DNA of 64,000 nucleotides from Alteromonadaceae bacterium Bs31 (GTDB lineage Bacteria; Pseudomonadota; Gammaproteobacteria; Pseudomonadales; Cellvibrionaceae), in assembly GCA_900177435.1 (NCBI GenBank), contig FXAI01000004.1, forward strand, positions 334,821-398,820, given 5' to 3'. The translations under genes and the position numbers were made by a program. The notes below the pieces were generated by a model. It saw nothing but the letters and a program-made list of their open reading frames with translations, was not told the DNA's origin and did not search any database. Of this stretch, positions 26,485-35,382 are shown piece by piece (positions within the stretch are counted from its first letter, which is position 1; each line of letters starts with the position of its first letter).

Positions 26485-27639
26485 ATGGCAATTGCACCTC
26501 GTCATATTCAGGATATCGGCGGTTATATTTACTTTTCAAACAATACCAAAGGCCATTCAGGCAAACCCGTTAAGATTCATACCAAACTTTTTGTTGACCT
26601 CTTTTGTGCGATAGACCCCAGCACTCATGAGGGGCAAATGATTATTCGCGATATTGAAAGCCTCCGCGCTAAGCTAGCTACCGACAGTTTGCCTTCACCA
26701 GCTATGGGGCCAATAGACCCGCCCCGTATGAGCACAGGGCATAAGCAACGCTTGGAAAAAATACGCCGTGTGCAGCGCGGTATGGCTGAGCAGCATCATA
26801 TGCAGCGTGAGCGTACGCTGGAAACAAATAACGTACGAGCGTACTACCATATTAACCAAAACCCCGGTGATGCAGCGCCTACGGTGTATATCTCTGAGGT
26901 GCAGATTCAGCATGATAAGAGTAAGCATGCTGGGGGCTTGTATGATTATGTAAGCAGTGGTCGAGGTAGTAAGAAGCTCCAGTCAGCTAAGAATACGGTA
27001 TTAAGCAACCGAGATGTTTTTATAAGTGGCGCCACCGATACGCTAGCTGATGCGGGGAAAGCTGCTATGCAAGTTACCAATAGCCCATCGCCTGCGCTAT
27101 TTTTCTGCCCCTCACAAACTGCCAACGACCTGCATATTGGTAAACAAAGTAGATTGGGTAGTGGCACCCAAAAACTGGTCAATGACCTCGGTAAAATAAT
27201 TAATGATAATCAAGGTAATAAGGTTTCGTGGTTTGTTCAGGGAGAAGGAGCTGGTCTATTGAGCCATGCCTTGGACAAGGTTGCTGGCGCGCTGGACGGG
27301 CACAGCTTTAAATTTGATAACGCTAGAACCCAGTTGCCGAAGCTATTCGAAAAATTAAATCAGCGCAAGGCGCAAATTTCGGGTGAGTTTTTGCACTACT
27401 TCCAGGATAAGCAGGCCTTGTTGGCCATCGCCAGCCAAAAGCAACAATTGTTGGAGCAATTGGGTGCTCTGCCTGCCGGTAGCGGTTACGATAAGATTAC
27501 CCGTCGCTATTTAAGCGAGCGTATTTCGGCTTTGGCGGATAACTCTGCTGCGAATCAAGTTACTCGTCAGCCACAAAGCCTTCGCGGTTCTGCGGTAACT
27601 TTCGTCGATGCTCTACGGGCTACCCATAAGGCCGTGTAA
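26485..27639 (+). CDS. Unknown 384-aa protein, first gene of two-gene module B; distant resemblance to module A's first protein
   Basis: No named family is recognised. AAGGAG lies upstream of the ATG, and the stop shares a base with the next start (TAATG), giving tight coupling. Residues 1-65 contain SGKPVKIHTKLFVDLF. Residues about 70-115 are basic and helical (KQRLEKIRRVQRGMAEQ). Residues about 125-160 resemble module A (YHINQNPGDAAPTVYISEVQI against DEYYLVNLTID there). Residues about 250-295 carry VSWFVQGEGAGLLSHALDKV, then DGHSFKFDNART, echoing MTWVSEKGGSAVLTQAM, then DKHNIYLYDPTT of module A. Unlike module A's protein it lacks a hydrophobic C-terminus and ends in a charged helical region. 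The relationship is by eye and needs a profile comparison. Confidence 0.75.
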   Translation: MAIAPRHIQDIGGYIYFSNNTKGHSGKPVKIHTKLFVDLFCAIDPSTHEGQMIIRDIESLRAKLATDSLPSPAMGPIDPPRMSTGHKQRLEKIRRVQRGMAEQHHMQRERTLETNNVRAYYHINQNPGDAAPTVYISEVQIQHDKSKHAGGLYDYVSSGRGSKKLQSAKNTVLSNRDVFISGATDTLADAGKAAMQVTNSPSPALFFCPSQTANDLHIGKQSRLGSGTQKLVNDLGKIINDNQGNKVSWFVQGEGAGLLSHALDKVAGALDGHSFKFDNARTQLPKLFEKLNQRKAQISGEFLHYFQDKQALLAIASQKQQLLEQLGALPAGSGYDKITRRYLSERISALADNSAANQVTRQPQSLRGSAVTFVDALRATHKAV

Positions 27640-28364
27640 TGAAACTACCTGAATTATTTGAAGGCCCAACCTTTAGTGATGGCGATATTGTCAGTTTTTC
27701 CTTTGACGAGGTGGCTGTCTCGCTAAAGGTTGCCCGTTTACCTAGTAATAGTACTAAGTTTAATCAGGTGAGTACGCAAAGTAATTTTGTCGAGAGTGAT
27801 CTTGCTGGTTGGCAAGTGCTCGGTGCAACGGGGTTCTTTGATAGAGACCTTGTAACTCAAAGTTGGAGTTACTATAGATGTGATAACCATTTGAAGTTGG
27901 CTGCCGTTTTTTTTGAGGTGAGTGTTTTAAGACATTCGGATGAAGAGGCGGATAGTTTAATGAGTATGAACTATCATAGCTTTTATAATGTTTGGCTAGA
28001 AGACTTCCGTGAATTGCATGGCGATTTTACACCGAAGGTACTAGAAGGAAGTCCCTCTGTCGGAAACGACTTCTTGGCGCAAGCCATTCCACATGACGAT
28101 ATTGATGGCTTGCGCGTTAAGCTGTTCATCAATGAAGGTGCTCCAAACCCCAGTACCTGTGGTTATTTTTCCTTGGGGCGCCGGTATACCCTTCGAATAA
28201 ATTTTCATTTGAGTTCTGTAGACTACCCCGATTTTGACAACCCGTTTGACGAAGAGTTTTATCGTGAGCTGCAAGAGCAACTCTTCGATGACTTCCTTGC
28301 CAATCTTTCCATCGAATACACGGAAGAAGCCAAAAAAACATTTCGCCGTTTAGCGGGTGATTGA
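27639..28364 (+). CDS. Unknown 241-aa acidic protein, second gene of two-gene module B
   Basis: It starts on the last base of the upstream stop codon (TAATG), so it is translationally coupled. It is a soluble, acidic protein with no signal peptide, rich in Phe, Asp and Glu. No motif is recognised. Order, coupling and the strand pattern near the C-terminus (CGYFSLGRRYTLRINF followed by a Tyr/Phe-rich helix) parallel the protein encoded at 1590-2423, so the two are probably counterparts. The 200 bp to the convergent gene on the other side hold no clear terminator or RNA. Confidence 0.7.
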   Translation: MKLPELFEGPTFSDGDIVSFSFDEVAVSLKVARLPSNSTKFNQVSTQSNFVESDLAGWQVLGATGFFDRDLVTQSWSYYRCDNHLKLAAVFFEVSVLRHSDEEADSLMSMNYHSFYNVWLEDFRELHGDFTPKVLEGSPSVGNDFLAQAIPHDDIDGLRVKLFINEGAPNPSTCGYFSLGRRYTLRINFHLSSVDYPDFDNPFDEEFYRELQEQLFDDFLANLSIEYTEEAKKTFRRLAGD

Positions 28365-28563
28365 TTTTTATCGGCACAATTTTTTCGCCTTTGTGCGGGT
28401 GTTTCGGCTCAAGAATATTTTCCATTCTTTAATAGAGGGAAAGTTGCCAGAATATGGCGTTGGTGGGCAGTGCCTAGCTCGCAGGTAGTTGGGCTTGTAT
28501 TGGTGGGGGCTGAGCAGGTTTTTCTGTGGCGATTCGTGGTAATAAGGTGAATAGCAGCGCTAT

Positions 28564-30057
28564 CTATTCTTGCCTGTGGGAAGCAAGATAGGTGGCTACC
28601 CAAGTATTCAAATTATCGCTTTCTTGCGCGCTAAAGCGCATGCCTAGCATAGTTCTGCGGTGCAGAATATCATCGGCGCTTTTTGCCCATTCTTTGTCTA
28701 TTAGATATCGCACTTCTTTTTCGTAGAGGCCGTGGCCAAAATGTTCGCCCAGCGTGTTCTCGTTTACGCAGCCTTCTAGAATATCCAGGGTTAAACTACC
28801 GTAGTTGTGGCTAAGGCGATTCAGTAGTGTAGCGGGCAGGGCGGGGTACTTGCTTTGTAACGTTTGTGCGTAGCTTTCCAGGCAGGGGTCGTCTATGTCA
28901 CCTCCGGGTAGGTTTTCATTTTTAAACTGAACATTCGCTTTTGCACCATGAAAGGTTTGTAGCACATCCAGCGCTTGTTGTGCGATTTTTTTGTGTAGTG
29001 CTGCATCTGCCCCAAATATATTCATCATTACGGCTTTTTTGCCCGGGTTGTTCAGGTCTAGCAGGGGCTCGCATAAGGGGGTTTTCTCTGAGGCACAGGG
29101 GTCTTCTATTAGCGCCATGCGCGCTTTTCGTTTGTAGACAAAATGTTCTCTGCCAAGTGTTAATGCCTTGTTCTCTTTGGCAACACTGTTGTTCCAGCAG
29201 TCGATGAAGGATAGCTGTAAATCGACACATTCTTCAAAGCCGTGCTGGTCGCATTTGCGAGGGCCGAAGGCGAAGAGATTTTCTGAGGCTGAATACACGT
29301 AGAACGATTTATTGTTAATATTCTCCAGCTTAAATACACGGTCGCTTTCACAGGAAAAATTAATATCCAGGCCGGGGTTTTTAAAGAAAAACTGGGTACG
29401 ATGTTCTTCTCTCGCTCTACAGCGAGTAGAAACCTTGAGAATATTCTCAAGTAAATTGTTTGCCCACCAGCCGCCACAGTTAACTACCAGCGTGCTTTGT
29501 AGTTCCAGCGTGTTTTTTTTCTCAAGCTGATCTTCCAGCTTTAGGAGCCAGCTGTTCTGCTGTCTCTGTGCTTCAATTAATTTGGTGTAGCTGAGTATTT
29601 CGGCGCCGTGTTTTTGGGCTTGCAGCGCTTTGGTGATAATCAGGCGAGCAGGTTTTAGTCGGGCAGCCAGGCTTTGAGTTTTGTTGCAGATTTTCTCGTT
29701 ACAAAGGTTGGCAAAGGATTTGTCTTTAATGCCCTGAAAGTACCTCTCTACCAAGCCTTCGCCCCGTTCTTTGAGTGCCTCGCCATCGAAGCGAGTAACA
29801 GGAAGGATGTCGATAAGGTGTGGCGCTGTTTTTTGCAGGTTGTGGAGTTCATCCAGCATGTTGCCAAGCTGGAAGTAGTCCATTGCAGAGAGGTGCCTCA
29901 GGTGTATGCCCGCTAATGTGACGGGTGTACCCGAGGCGCCGGATGCGAGATCTCGCGCATGAACAAGCAGGGTGCTCAGGCCCCTGCTGGCGGCTTCTGC
30001 GGCCACACTAACACCGTTAATGCCGCCGCCGATGATTGTGATATCAACTTTTTTCAT
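28564..30057 (-). CDS. FAD-dependent glycerol-3-phosphate dehydrogenase-like protein (GlpD family, divergent)
   Basis: GlpD oxidises sn-glycerol 3-phosphate to dihydroxyacetone phosphate at the inner membrane and passes electrons to quinone. The N-terminus has the dinucleotide-binding motif IIGGGINGVSVAAEAASRGL (residues 8-27) and a GASGTP turn. Further on are VVNCGGWW, GADAALHKKIA, LPGGDID, a YGSLTLDIL region and the GlpD C-terminal signature EVRYLIDKEWAKSADDILHRRT. The usual HGGLRYLE is replaced by GIHLRHLS, so the protein is a divergent member and its substrate is uncertain. Length (497) is normal. No glpK, glpF or glpR is nearby. Confidence 0.75.
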   Translation of the reverse strand: MKKVDITIIGGGINGVSVAAEAASRGLSTLLVHARDLASGASGTPVTLAGIHLRHLSAMDYFQLGNMLDELHNLQKTAPHLIDILPVTRFDGEALKERGEGLVERYFQGIKDKSFANLCNEKICNKTQSLAARLKPARLIITKALQAQKHGAEILSYTKLIEAQRQQNSWLLKLEDQLEKKNTLELQSTLVVNCGGWWANNLLENILKVSTRCRAREEHRTQFFFKNPGLDINFSCESDRVFKLENINNKSFYVYSASENLFAFGPRKCDQHGFEECVDLQLSFIDCWNNSVAKENKALTLGREHFVYKRKARMALIEDPCASEKTPLCEPLLDLNNPGKKAVMMNIFGADAALHKKIAQQALDVLQTFHGAKANVQFKNENLPGGDIDDPCLESYAQTLQSKYPALPATLLNRLSHNYGSLTLDILEGCVNENTLGEHFGHGLYEKEVRYLIDKEWAKSADDILHRRTMLGMRFSAQESDNLNTWVATYLASHRQE

Positions 30058-30103
30058 AATTGCCTGAGGCTGGCCCTAGCTCAATTACGTTTGTTACTCT
30101 GCT

Positions 30104-30424
30104 TTAGGGAAGGGTGTCACCAAAAATGTCTTTCATCATACCTTTGAGGTTAGTGAATTCTTTTTCGATGTTCTCTTCCATATCTTCAAAAGCAGTAGAC
30201 AGTGTTCTGGCGCTGTCCATATCGCCTTCCCGCTCGTGGGAGCGCAAGAAGCTCTCAAACCCTCTGCCTGCGTGAAAGTAACCGCCTTTCGATAGCATGT
30301 ATCGGGCTACCAGTTCGCCGCACGCGCGACATTGAACATACACTTTTTGTATTTCATCTCTTACCAGAATATTGCGTAGATCACGCGATTTACAAACCTG
30401 GCATTTTTGAATTTTTATTTCCAT
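30104..30424 (-). CDS. Small zinc-ribbon protein of unknown function
   Basis: The protein has 106 residues. Cys8-x2-Cys11 and Cys32-x2-Cys35 form a likely four-Cys zinc ribbon at the N-terminus. It is followed by ARYMLSKGGYFHAGRGFESF and an acidic helical tail with EDMEENIEKEF. There is no signal peptide. It lies between the GlpD-like gene and the SLC13 transporter gene on the same strand, 46 bp before the former and 23 bp after the latter, so the three may be one operon. The function cannot be named. Confidence 0.7.
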   Translation of the reverse strand: MEIKIQKCQVCKSRDLRNILVRDEIQKVYVQCRACGELVARYMLSKGGYFHAGRGFESFLRSHEREGDMDSARTLSTAFEDMEENIEKEFTNLKGMMKDIFGDTLP

Positions 30425-30447
30425 TCATTCACCCCGTTTATATATTA

Positions 30448-31836
30448 TTAGATGCCCATAACTGAGATAACAAAGCGCCAGTATGTGGGGCCGAGGGCAG
30501 AAACTAACACGTAGCCCACTATGGTAATGAGCCCACCTGTAATCATCATGTCGCGGCTATTAATGGCACGAGAACTAAATGCAATTGCGTTTGGCGGTGT
30601 ACTTACAGGTAGGGCCATTGCCATGGAACACATTAACGCTAAAGCGGTTACCAGGGCCAGCATAAAATCACTTTCCAGCGGTAGGTTCATAACCAGCGGG
30701 ATTACCAGCCCGGCTGTAGCGGTATTACTCATCACCGTGGACATAATAGCGGCCACAGCGGCGGTTATTATCAGTAACACCAGTGGTGAGCCTTCCAGCG
30801 GCAGTGCTTGTATTAGCACTTGACCAAGCCCGGTAATGTTTAGTGCTACCCCCAAGGCCAGGCCGCCAGAAACCATGTAGAGCACGTCCCAGGGCAGGTC
30901 GCGGAAGTCTTTAGTTTTGAGTAGGCCGAACCAGAAGCACACGATAATGGGGAACAGGCCCACGGTACCTGTGGCCAGACCGAGTTGGGAGGAGAAAAAC
31001 CAGCCCAGCGCGGTAATAACAAATACCGCCAACGCAGCCCAGTGTGTTAAGCCAAATTCGCCGGTATGGCGTTCTGGTACTTCCAGCTTCAAATCGCCAG
31101 CGGGAAACAGTCTTAGTAACATTTGCCATAAGAAGAACAGGAAGATAATTAAAAAGGGCAGGGTAAGTACCATCCAGTTAAAGAAACTGATGTTATAGCC
31201 CGCTTTGGTGAGGTAGCTCAGGGCGATGGCATTGGGCGGTGTTCCGATGGGTGTGCCAATGCCGCCAAGGTTGCAGGCAAAAGGAATACATAAAACCAGC
31301 GCTTTTCGGAAGGGGTGTTCGTCGGGTATTTTCTTGATAAGCGGGAACACCATGGTCAGCATCATAGCGGTAGTTGCTGTATTACTGATCCACATGGAGA
31401 GAAAGGAACAGGCCAGAATTATCCCCAACAGGGTAAGGGAGGGAACCCCCTTGGTTCGCCGCAGAATCATTTGTGCAAAGCGTATATCCAGGCCGTATTT
31501 CTGCATTAGGCTGGATAAAACAAAGCCACCCATAAACAGCAAAATGATATTGGAAAAAAACGGCGCAAAAAATATTTTGCTGTTGACGTCCACTTCGCCG
31601 CTGCCGTGTATGGCTGGCAACAGCCAGACTATTTCCAGACCGAGAATTAAAAAGCTGACTACAAACAGCGACACCCATTCACTAATCCACAATACCGCTG
31701 CGACAAGAAGAATGGCGGCTGTTATTTCTTGCGGGTGAGTGAGGTTGGCGCCCGGTATACCAAATAACTCTATAAAAACGATGGCAAAAACTAGCAGAAT
31801 TGTTGCGGCTAAACTGCGCATGTTGGCATTAACCAT
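30448..31836 (-). CDS. SLC13/DASS-family sodium-coupled carboxylate (or sulfate) transporter
   Basis: This inner-membrane symporter has about 11 to 12 hydrophobic segments. Two inverted halves each carry the Ser-Asn-Thr sodium-site motif: WISNTATTAMML near residue 150 and MSNTATAGLVIP near residue 375. Each is followed by a PPNAIA motif (GTPIGTPPNAIA, PVSTPPNAIAF). These are diagnostic of the family that moves C4-dicarboxylates, citrate or sulfate. Length 462 is typical. AAGGAG stands 9 nt before the ATG. The substrate is not decidable; a dicarboxylate is the commonest for this subtype. Confidence 0.88.
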   Translation of the reverse strand: MVNANMRSLAATILLVFAIVFIELFGIPGANLTHPQEITAAILLVAAVLWISEWVSLFVVSFLILGLEIVWLLPAIHGSGEVDVNSKIFFAPFFSNIILLFMGGFVLSSLMQKYGLDIRFAQMILRRTKGVPSLTLLGIILACSFLSMWISNTATTAMMLTMVFPLIKKIPDEHPFRKALVLCIPFACNLGGIGTPIGTPPNAIALSYLTKAGYNISFFNWMVLTLPFLIIFLFFLWQMLLRLFPAGDLKLEVPERHTGEFGLTHWAALAVFVITALGWFFSSQLGLATGTVGLFPIIVCFWFGLLKTKDFRDLPWDVLYMVSGGLALGVALNITGLGQVLIQALPLEGSPLVLLIITAAVAAIMSTVMSNTATAGLVIPLVMNLPLESDFMLALVTALALMCSMAMALPVSTPPNAIAFSSRAINSRDMMITGGLITIVGYVLVSALGPTYWRFVISVMGI

Positions 31837-32023
31837 TGGGGCTCCTTATAGCTACTCGATGAGGTACTAAATAGGTGGGCGAGCAACGCTGAATATCACA
31901 CTGGCTTCTCTGGTTTTCAGCAATCCTCACCTTCGATGCATACCGTGGAGCTGTGCTGGACGGTGTAACTCTGGTTACTGTCGAATATGCAATAAGAGGT
32001 GGTTGCTGGGGCTAGGCACGCAG

Positions 32024-32056
32024 TGCTAAGTCACAAGGTATGCTTGTGACTTAGCA
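32024..32056. repeat. Perfect 14-bp stem inverted repeat (hairpin 1)
   Basis: TGCTAAGTCACAAG pairs perfectly with CTTGTGACTTAGCA around a 5-nt loop. It lies in the 367-bp gap upstream of the SLC13 gene and downstream of ybbP. No T-run follows on either strand, so it is not a standard terminator. It is a candidate operator, RNA hairpin or mobile-repeat end. Confidence 0.7.
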
Positions 32057-32077
32057 TTGAAAGTCTTGCAGAGACGC

Positions 32078-32114
32078 AACTGTATTATTCAGGTTGCCCC
32101 TGAGTAATACAGTT
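32078..32114. repeat. Imperfect 16-bp stem inverted repeat (hairpin 2)
   Basis: AACTGTATTA-T-TCAGG pairs with CCTGA-G-TAATACAGTT around a 5-nt loop; only the T/G position departs from Watson-Crick pairing. It stands 22 bp from hairpin 1 in the same gap. The rest of the 31837-32203 gap shows no other feature I can name. Confidence 0.65.
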
Positions 32115-32203
32115 ATTGTAGCGCTAATTCACGCTTGGGGTTGTTGCAATTTTGCCTTGATTGACTTGGGCCAAGAATGAAATACGTGTAAGCGATTACC
32201 TTA

Positions 32204-34681
32204 TCAGTTGAGTGATCGAAGTACGCTCAGCGGTGGTTGATATGTAACCTTTCGAGTGGATAGCCAGCCAATAGTACCGATTAACACACACCCAAAAGCA
32301 GGCCCGGCTAAAATCAATAGTGGATTTATTGAATAGTCCAGACTAAAAACATGGGTTTGCAAAAAATAGAGGGATATTTGCGCACCTATAGCACCCAAAA
32401 AGCCCGCCATAAAGCCGAGGCTACAAAATTCAATTAACAATACCTTGTTGACAAGCGCACGTTGCGCACCAAGAGTGCGCAGAATAGCACTTTCCTGATA
32501 GCGTATATCGAGCGTTGCCTGGATGCTGGTGATTAATACCAGCAGCCCGGCTGCCAATACCAGTGTGAGAACAAATTCGATCGCCAGTGACACTTGGGAA
32601 ATAATGCCTTTTACCTGGTCGATCATCTGGTCTAGCTCTAAAACGGTTACAGTTGGTAATTCCCGTGTGAGCTTATTGAGTAGATCTTTCCGTTCTGGTG
32701 GAATGTAAAGGCTGGTTAACCAGTTAGTCGCGCTGTTTTCTAAAATGGAGCGATTAAATATCATAAAAAAATTGGGGTTCATAGAATCCCATTGTACGCT
32801 GCGGAAACTGCCAATACTTGCGTCTAGCCTATGCCCGGCAATGCTGAAGGTGAGCGTGTCTCCAATCAGTAAGTTTAAGCCTTTTGCATATTCACTTTCG
32901 GCAGAAACAATAAGTGTGTTGCTGTTCTCTTCGTGCCATTGTCCTTCCAGCACAGTATTGTCATCCCCTAAACGAGTTGCCCAGGTGAGGTTGAGTTCTC
33001 GCTCGTAATTCATACGGGAACTGCTGTTTTCTATGCGTGTTTTTATCGGTTCACCATTTACTTCTATTATCCTGCCTCGCATCATTGGATAAAAAGGGGT
33101 GCGTTCTACGCCTTCCTGCTGTAATAAATCCTGCACTAATATTTTTTCATCGTTAAACACGTTAAAAATAAAATGGTTTGGTGTTTTGTCGGGCAATTGT
33201 TTTTGCCATTGAGAAATCAGGCTGGTGCGTGTATCCACTAAAATGAGTAGCAGCATGATAAGGGAAGAAAAAATAACAATTTGTATGGTGTTAAAACCCT
33301 GGTGCCTTCGTAAATTTGCAATGCCCAGGCGCCATGCATTCCCCATATGTTGACTGGCAATTTTGCCCAAACTTAAAAGTAACCAGGCCAATAAGCCGCC
33401 CCCGGCCAGTGTTACCAGTGCCCCTGCGGTGATAATGGCTGTAATTGAGAGGCTGCCACTGTAAACCAATATAAGCAGGCAAACACTGACAAAGCCAATT
33501 AAGCCCGCGATTTTAGGGCTAAGAATTGCATTTGCAGAACCTTGTCGCAGTACTGCCGCAGGCGCAACCTTGCGCAAGCTAAGTAGGGGAGGGGCGGCAA
33601 AAGCGAGCAGCGCTACTAAGCCGGAAAACGCTCCGTTTAAAAAAGCCAGTGGCGAAGGCGCAGCTAAACCAGAAGGAATTAAATTGCCCATTATTTGGAG
33701 AATAAACCAATGCAGCAGCCAGCCAATAAGGGCACCAAGAAACACACTGAGTGCACCGAGAAAGAATAGAACGATGGCGTAGCGTTGCAATATGTTTTTA
33801 GGCGTTTGGCCAAAGGTTTTTAGTAGCGCAACGTTTGTGGACTGCCGAATGGCATAGCGTCTCGCGGCCAGCGCAATGGCTACACCGCTTAGCATTACAC
33901 TCAGGCTTCCAGCCAATAATAAAAACTTTTCTGCCCTTTGCAGGGCGTCACCAATATTTTGGTTACTGTCCTTCACGCCCACCCAGCGAGCGTGAGCACC
34001 AAGCTGTTTCTCGATGCTGTTTTTGAATTGCTTCAGATTTTTGCCGTCCCCTGCCAGCAGTAAAGAATAGTTTACCCGGCTGCCGGTTTGAATGGCGCCG
34101 GTGGCTGGTACGTCATTTAAATTAATCATTACCCTTGGCGCTACGCCAAAAAAGGATTGGGGGCTGTCGGGTTCTTTGATTAAAACTTTACTAACAGTAA
34201 AATCTGCATCACCTATGGCTATAGTGTCTCCGAGCTTTAATTCTAAGCCGGCAAATAATCGGGAAGCAAGCCAGGCTTCACCCCTTTCTGGCCCAGCTTT
34301 TTGGGCCTGGCCCTCGCCAAATGGTGTGTCCGCAAGGCTTACTGCTCCTTTTAAGGGGTAGGCACTGGAAACCGCTTTAACCGCAACTAGCTGCATGCCC
34401 TGCTGTGAATAGGCCATTGCTCGAAAAGCTTGTACTTGGGCTGTTTGCAGCCCGGAGTTTTCTGCTTGCTGAAGCCATTGTGGGGATATCGCCATGGTGC
34501 TGCGAATTTGCACATCTGCGGCAAGGAATTCTGTGGCTTCATCAAATATTGAATTTTGTATGCGGCTAGTAAATAGACTAATGCTGGTGACGGTGGAAGT
34601 GGCCAGTAGCAAGGAGAAAATCAGGATGTTGAGCTCTCCGCTGCGGAACTCTCGCCATAATAAAATCAGGGTGGATTTCAT
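32204..34681 (-). CDS. ybbP: YbbP-type ABC transporter permease (FtsX/MacB-like family)
   Basis: This large inner-membrane permease pairs with the ATPase encoded just upstream. The N-terminal helix (residues about 18-38) is followed by a periplasmic domain with the YbbP-like AISPQWLQQAENSGL region. Clusters of helices follow near 255-275, 300-330 and 345-365, then more near 390-480, a second periplasmic stretch, and three final helices with LVLAAGLLVLITSIQATLDIRYQESAILRTLGA, the FtsX-domain signature. Length 825 matches the roughly 800-residue family. It starts 7 bp after ybbA ends. The transported substrate is not established for the family. Confidence 0.9.
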   Translation of the reverse strand: MKSTLILLWREFRSGELNILIFSLLLATSTVTSISLFTSRIQNSIFDEATEFLAADVQIRSTMAISPQWLQQAENSGLQTAQVQAFRAMAYSQQGMQLVAVKAVSSAYPLKGAVSLADTPFGEGQAQKAGPERGEAWLASRLFAGLELKLGDTIAIGDADFTVSKVLIKEPDSPQSFFGVAPRVMINLNDVPATGAIQTGSRVNYSLLLAGDGKNLKQFKNSIEKQLGAHARWVGVKDSNQNIGDALQRAEKFLLLAGSLSVMLSGVAIALAARRYAIRQSTNVALLKTFGQTPKNILQRYAIVLFFLGALSVFLGALIGWLLHWFILQIMGNLIPSGLAAPSPLAFLNGAFSGLVALLAFAAPPLLSLRKVAPAAVLRQGSANAILSPKIAGLIGFVSVCLLILVYSGSLSITAIITAGALVTLAGGGLLAWLLLSLGKIASQHMGNAWRLGIANLRRHQGFNTIQIVIFSSLIMLLLILVDTRTSLISQWQKQLPDKTPNHFIFNVFNDEKILVQDLLQQEGVERTPFYPMMRGRIIEVNGEPIKTRIENSSSRMNYERELNLTWATRLGDDNTVLEGQWHEENSNTLIVSAESEYAKGLNLLIGDTLTFSIAGHRLDASIGSFRSVQWDSMNPNFFMIFNRSILENSATNWLTSLYIPPERKDLLNKLTRELPTVTVLELDQMIDQVKGIISQVSLAIEFVLTLVLAAGLLVLITSIQATLDIRYQESAILRTLGAQRALVNKVLLIEFCSLGFMAGFLGAIGAQISLYFLQTHVFSLDYSINPLLILAGPAFGCVLIGTIGWLSTRKVTYQPPLSVLRSLN

Positions 34682-34688
34682 CGCTGGG

Positions 34689-35366
34689 CTACCTCGCTGC
34701 TGGCGCTGATTCAGCCAGCTTGCCAGCGTTCATCACAAACTGTTTGTTGCAGCGCCTGGCAAGGGTTTGGTCGTGGGTAACCAGCACGAGCGTGGTGTTC
34801 GCTTCGTTGTTCATTGTGAAAAGTAAGTCGGCTATGTGACCGCCTGTTTCTGCATCCAGGTTACCTGTGGGCTCATCGGCAAAGAGGATAGGTGCTTCGG
34901 AAGCAAAGGCGCGCGCCAGTGCTACACGTTGCTGTTCTCCCCCCGAGAGTTGACGTGGATAATGTTGTTCACGCTCGCTCAGGCCGACACGTGCAAGGTA
35001 TTCTTTAGCTGTTTTGAGGGGTTGAGCTCGCTCGGCCACCTCAAGGGGCAGCATGACATTCTCCAGAGCCGTTAAACTACCCAGTAGCTGGAAGTTTTGA
35101 AATACGAAGGACACATGGCTTGCGCGCAGGGCTGCGCGTTTTTCTTCGTCAAGTACGGTAATGTCGATATTATTGAGCTCGACTGAGCCGGAACTTGGCA
35201 GATCTAACCCCGCTAACATGCCCAGCAGTGTAGACTTGCCGGAACCGGATGAGCCTACAATTGCGACGGTTTCACCCGCTTTAATTTCTAGTTGAATATC
35301 TTTTAAAATCTCCAGGGTGCCGTCAAATACGGGTACCTGGTGGCTGAGATCTACTGCTTTAATCAT
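34689..35366 (-). CDS. ybbA: YbbA ABC transporter ATP-binding protein (MacB/LolD type)
   Basis: It powers the YbbP permease. The Walker A motif GSSGSGKST is at residues 38-46. [14 protein letters not shown] (signature), [11 protein letters not shown] (Walker B) and the switch His in LVTHD all follow in order. I prefer the ATG at 35366 (MIKAVDL), which has AAGAG 7 nt upstream. A second in-frame ATG at 35384 adds six residues and would overlap the tesA start codon. The tesA/ybbA/ybbP arrangement matches that in E. coli. Confidence 0.92.
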   Translation of the reverse strand: MIKAVDLSHQVPVFDGTLEILKDIQLEIKAGETVAIVGSSGSGKSTLLGMLAGLDLPSSGSVELNNIDITVLDEEKRAALRASHVSFVFQNFQLLGSLTALENVMLPLEVAERAQPLKTAKEYLARVGLSEREQHYPRQLSGGEQQRVALARAFASEAPILFADEPTGNLDAETGGHIADLLFTMNNEANTTLVLVTHDQTLARRCNKQFVMNAGKLAESAPAAR

Positions 35367-35382
35367 AGGGGCTCTTGAATTC

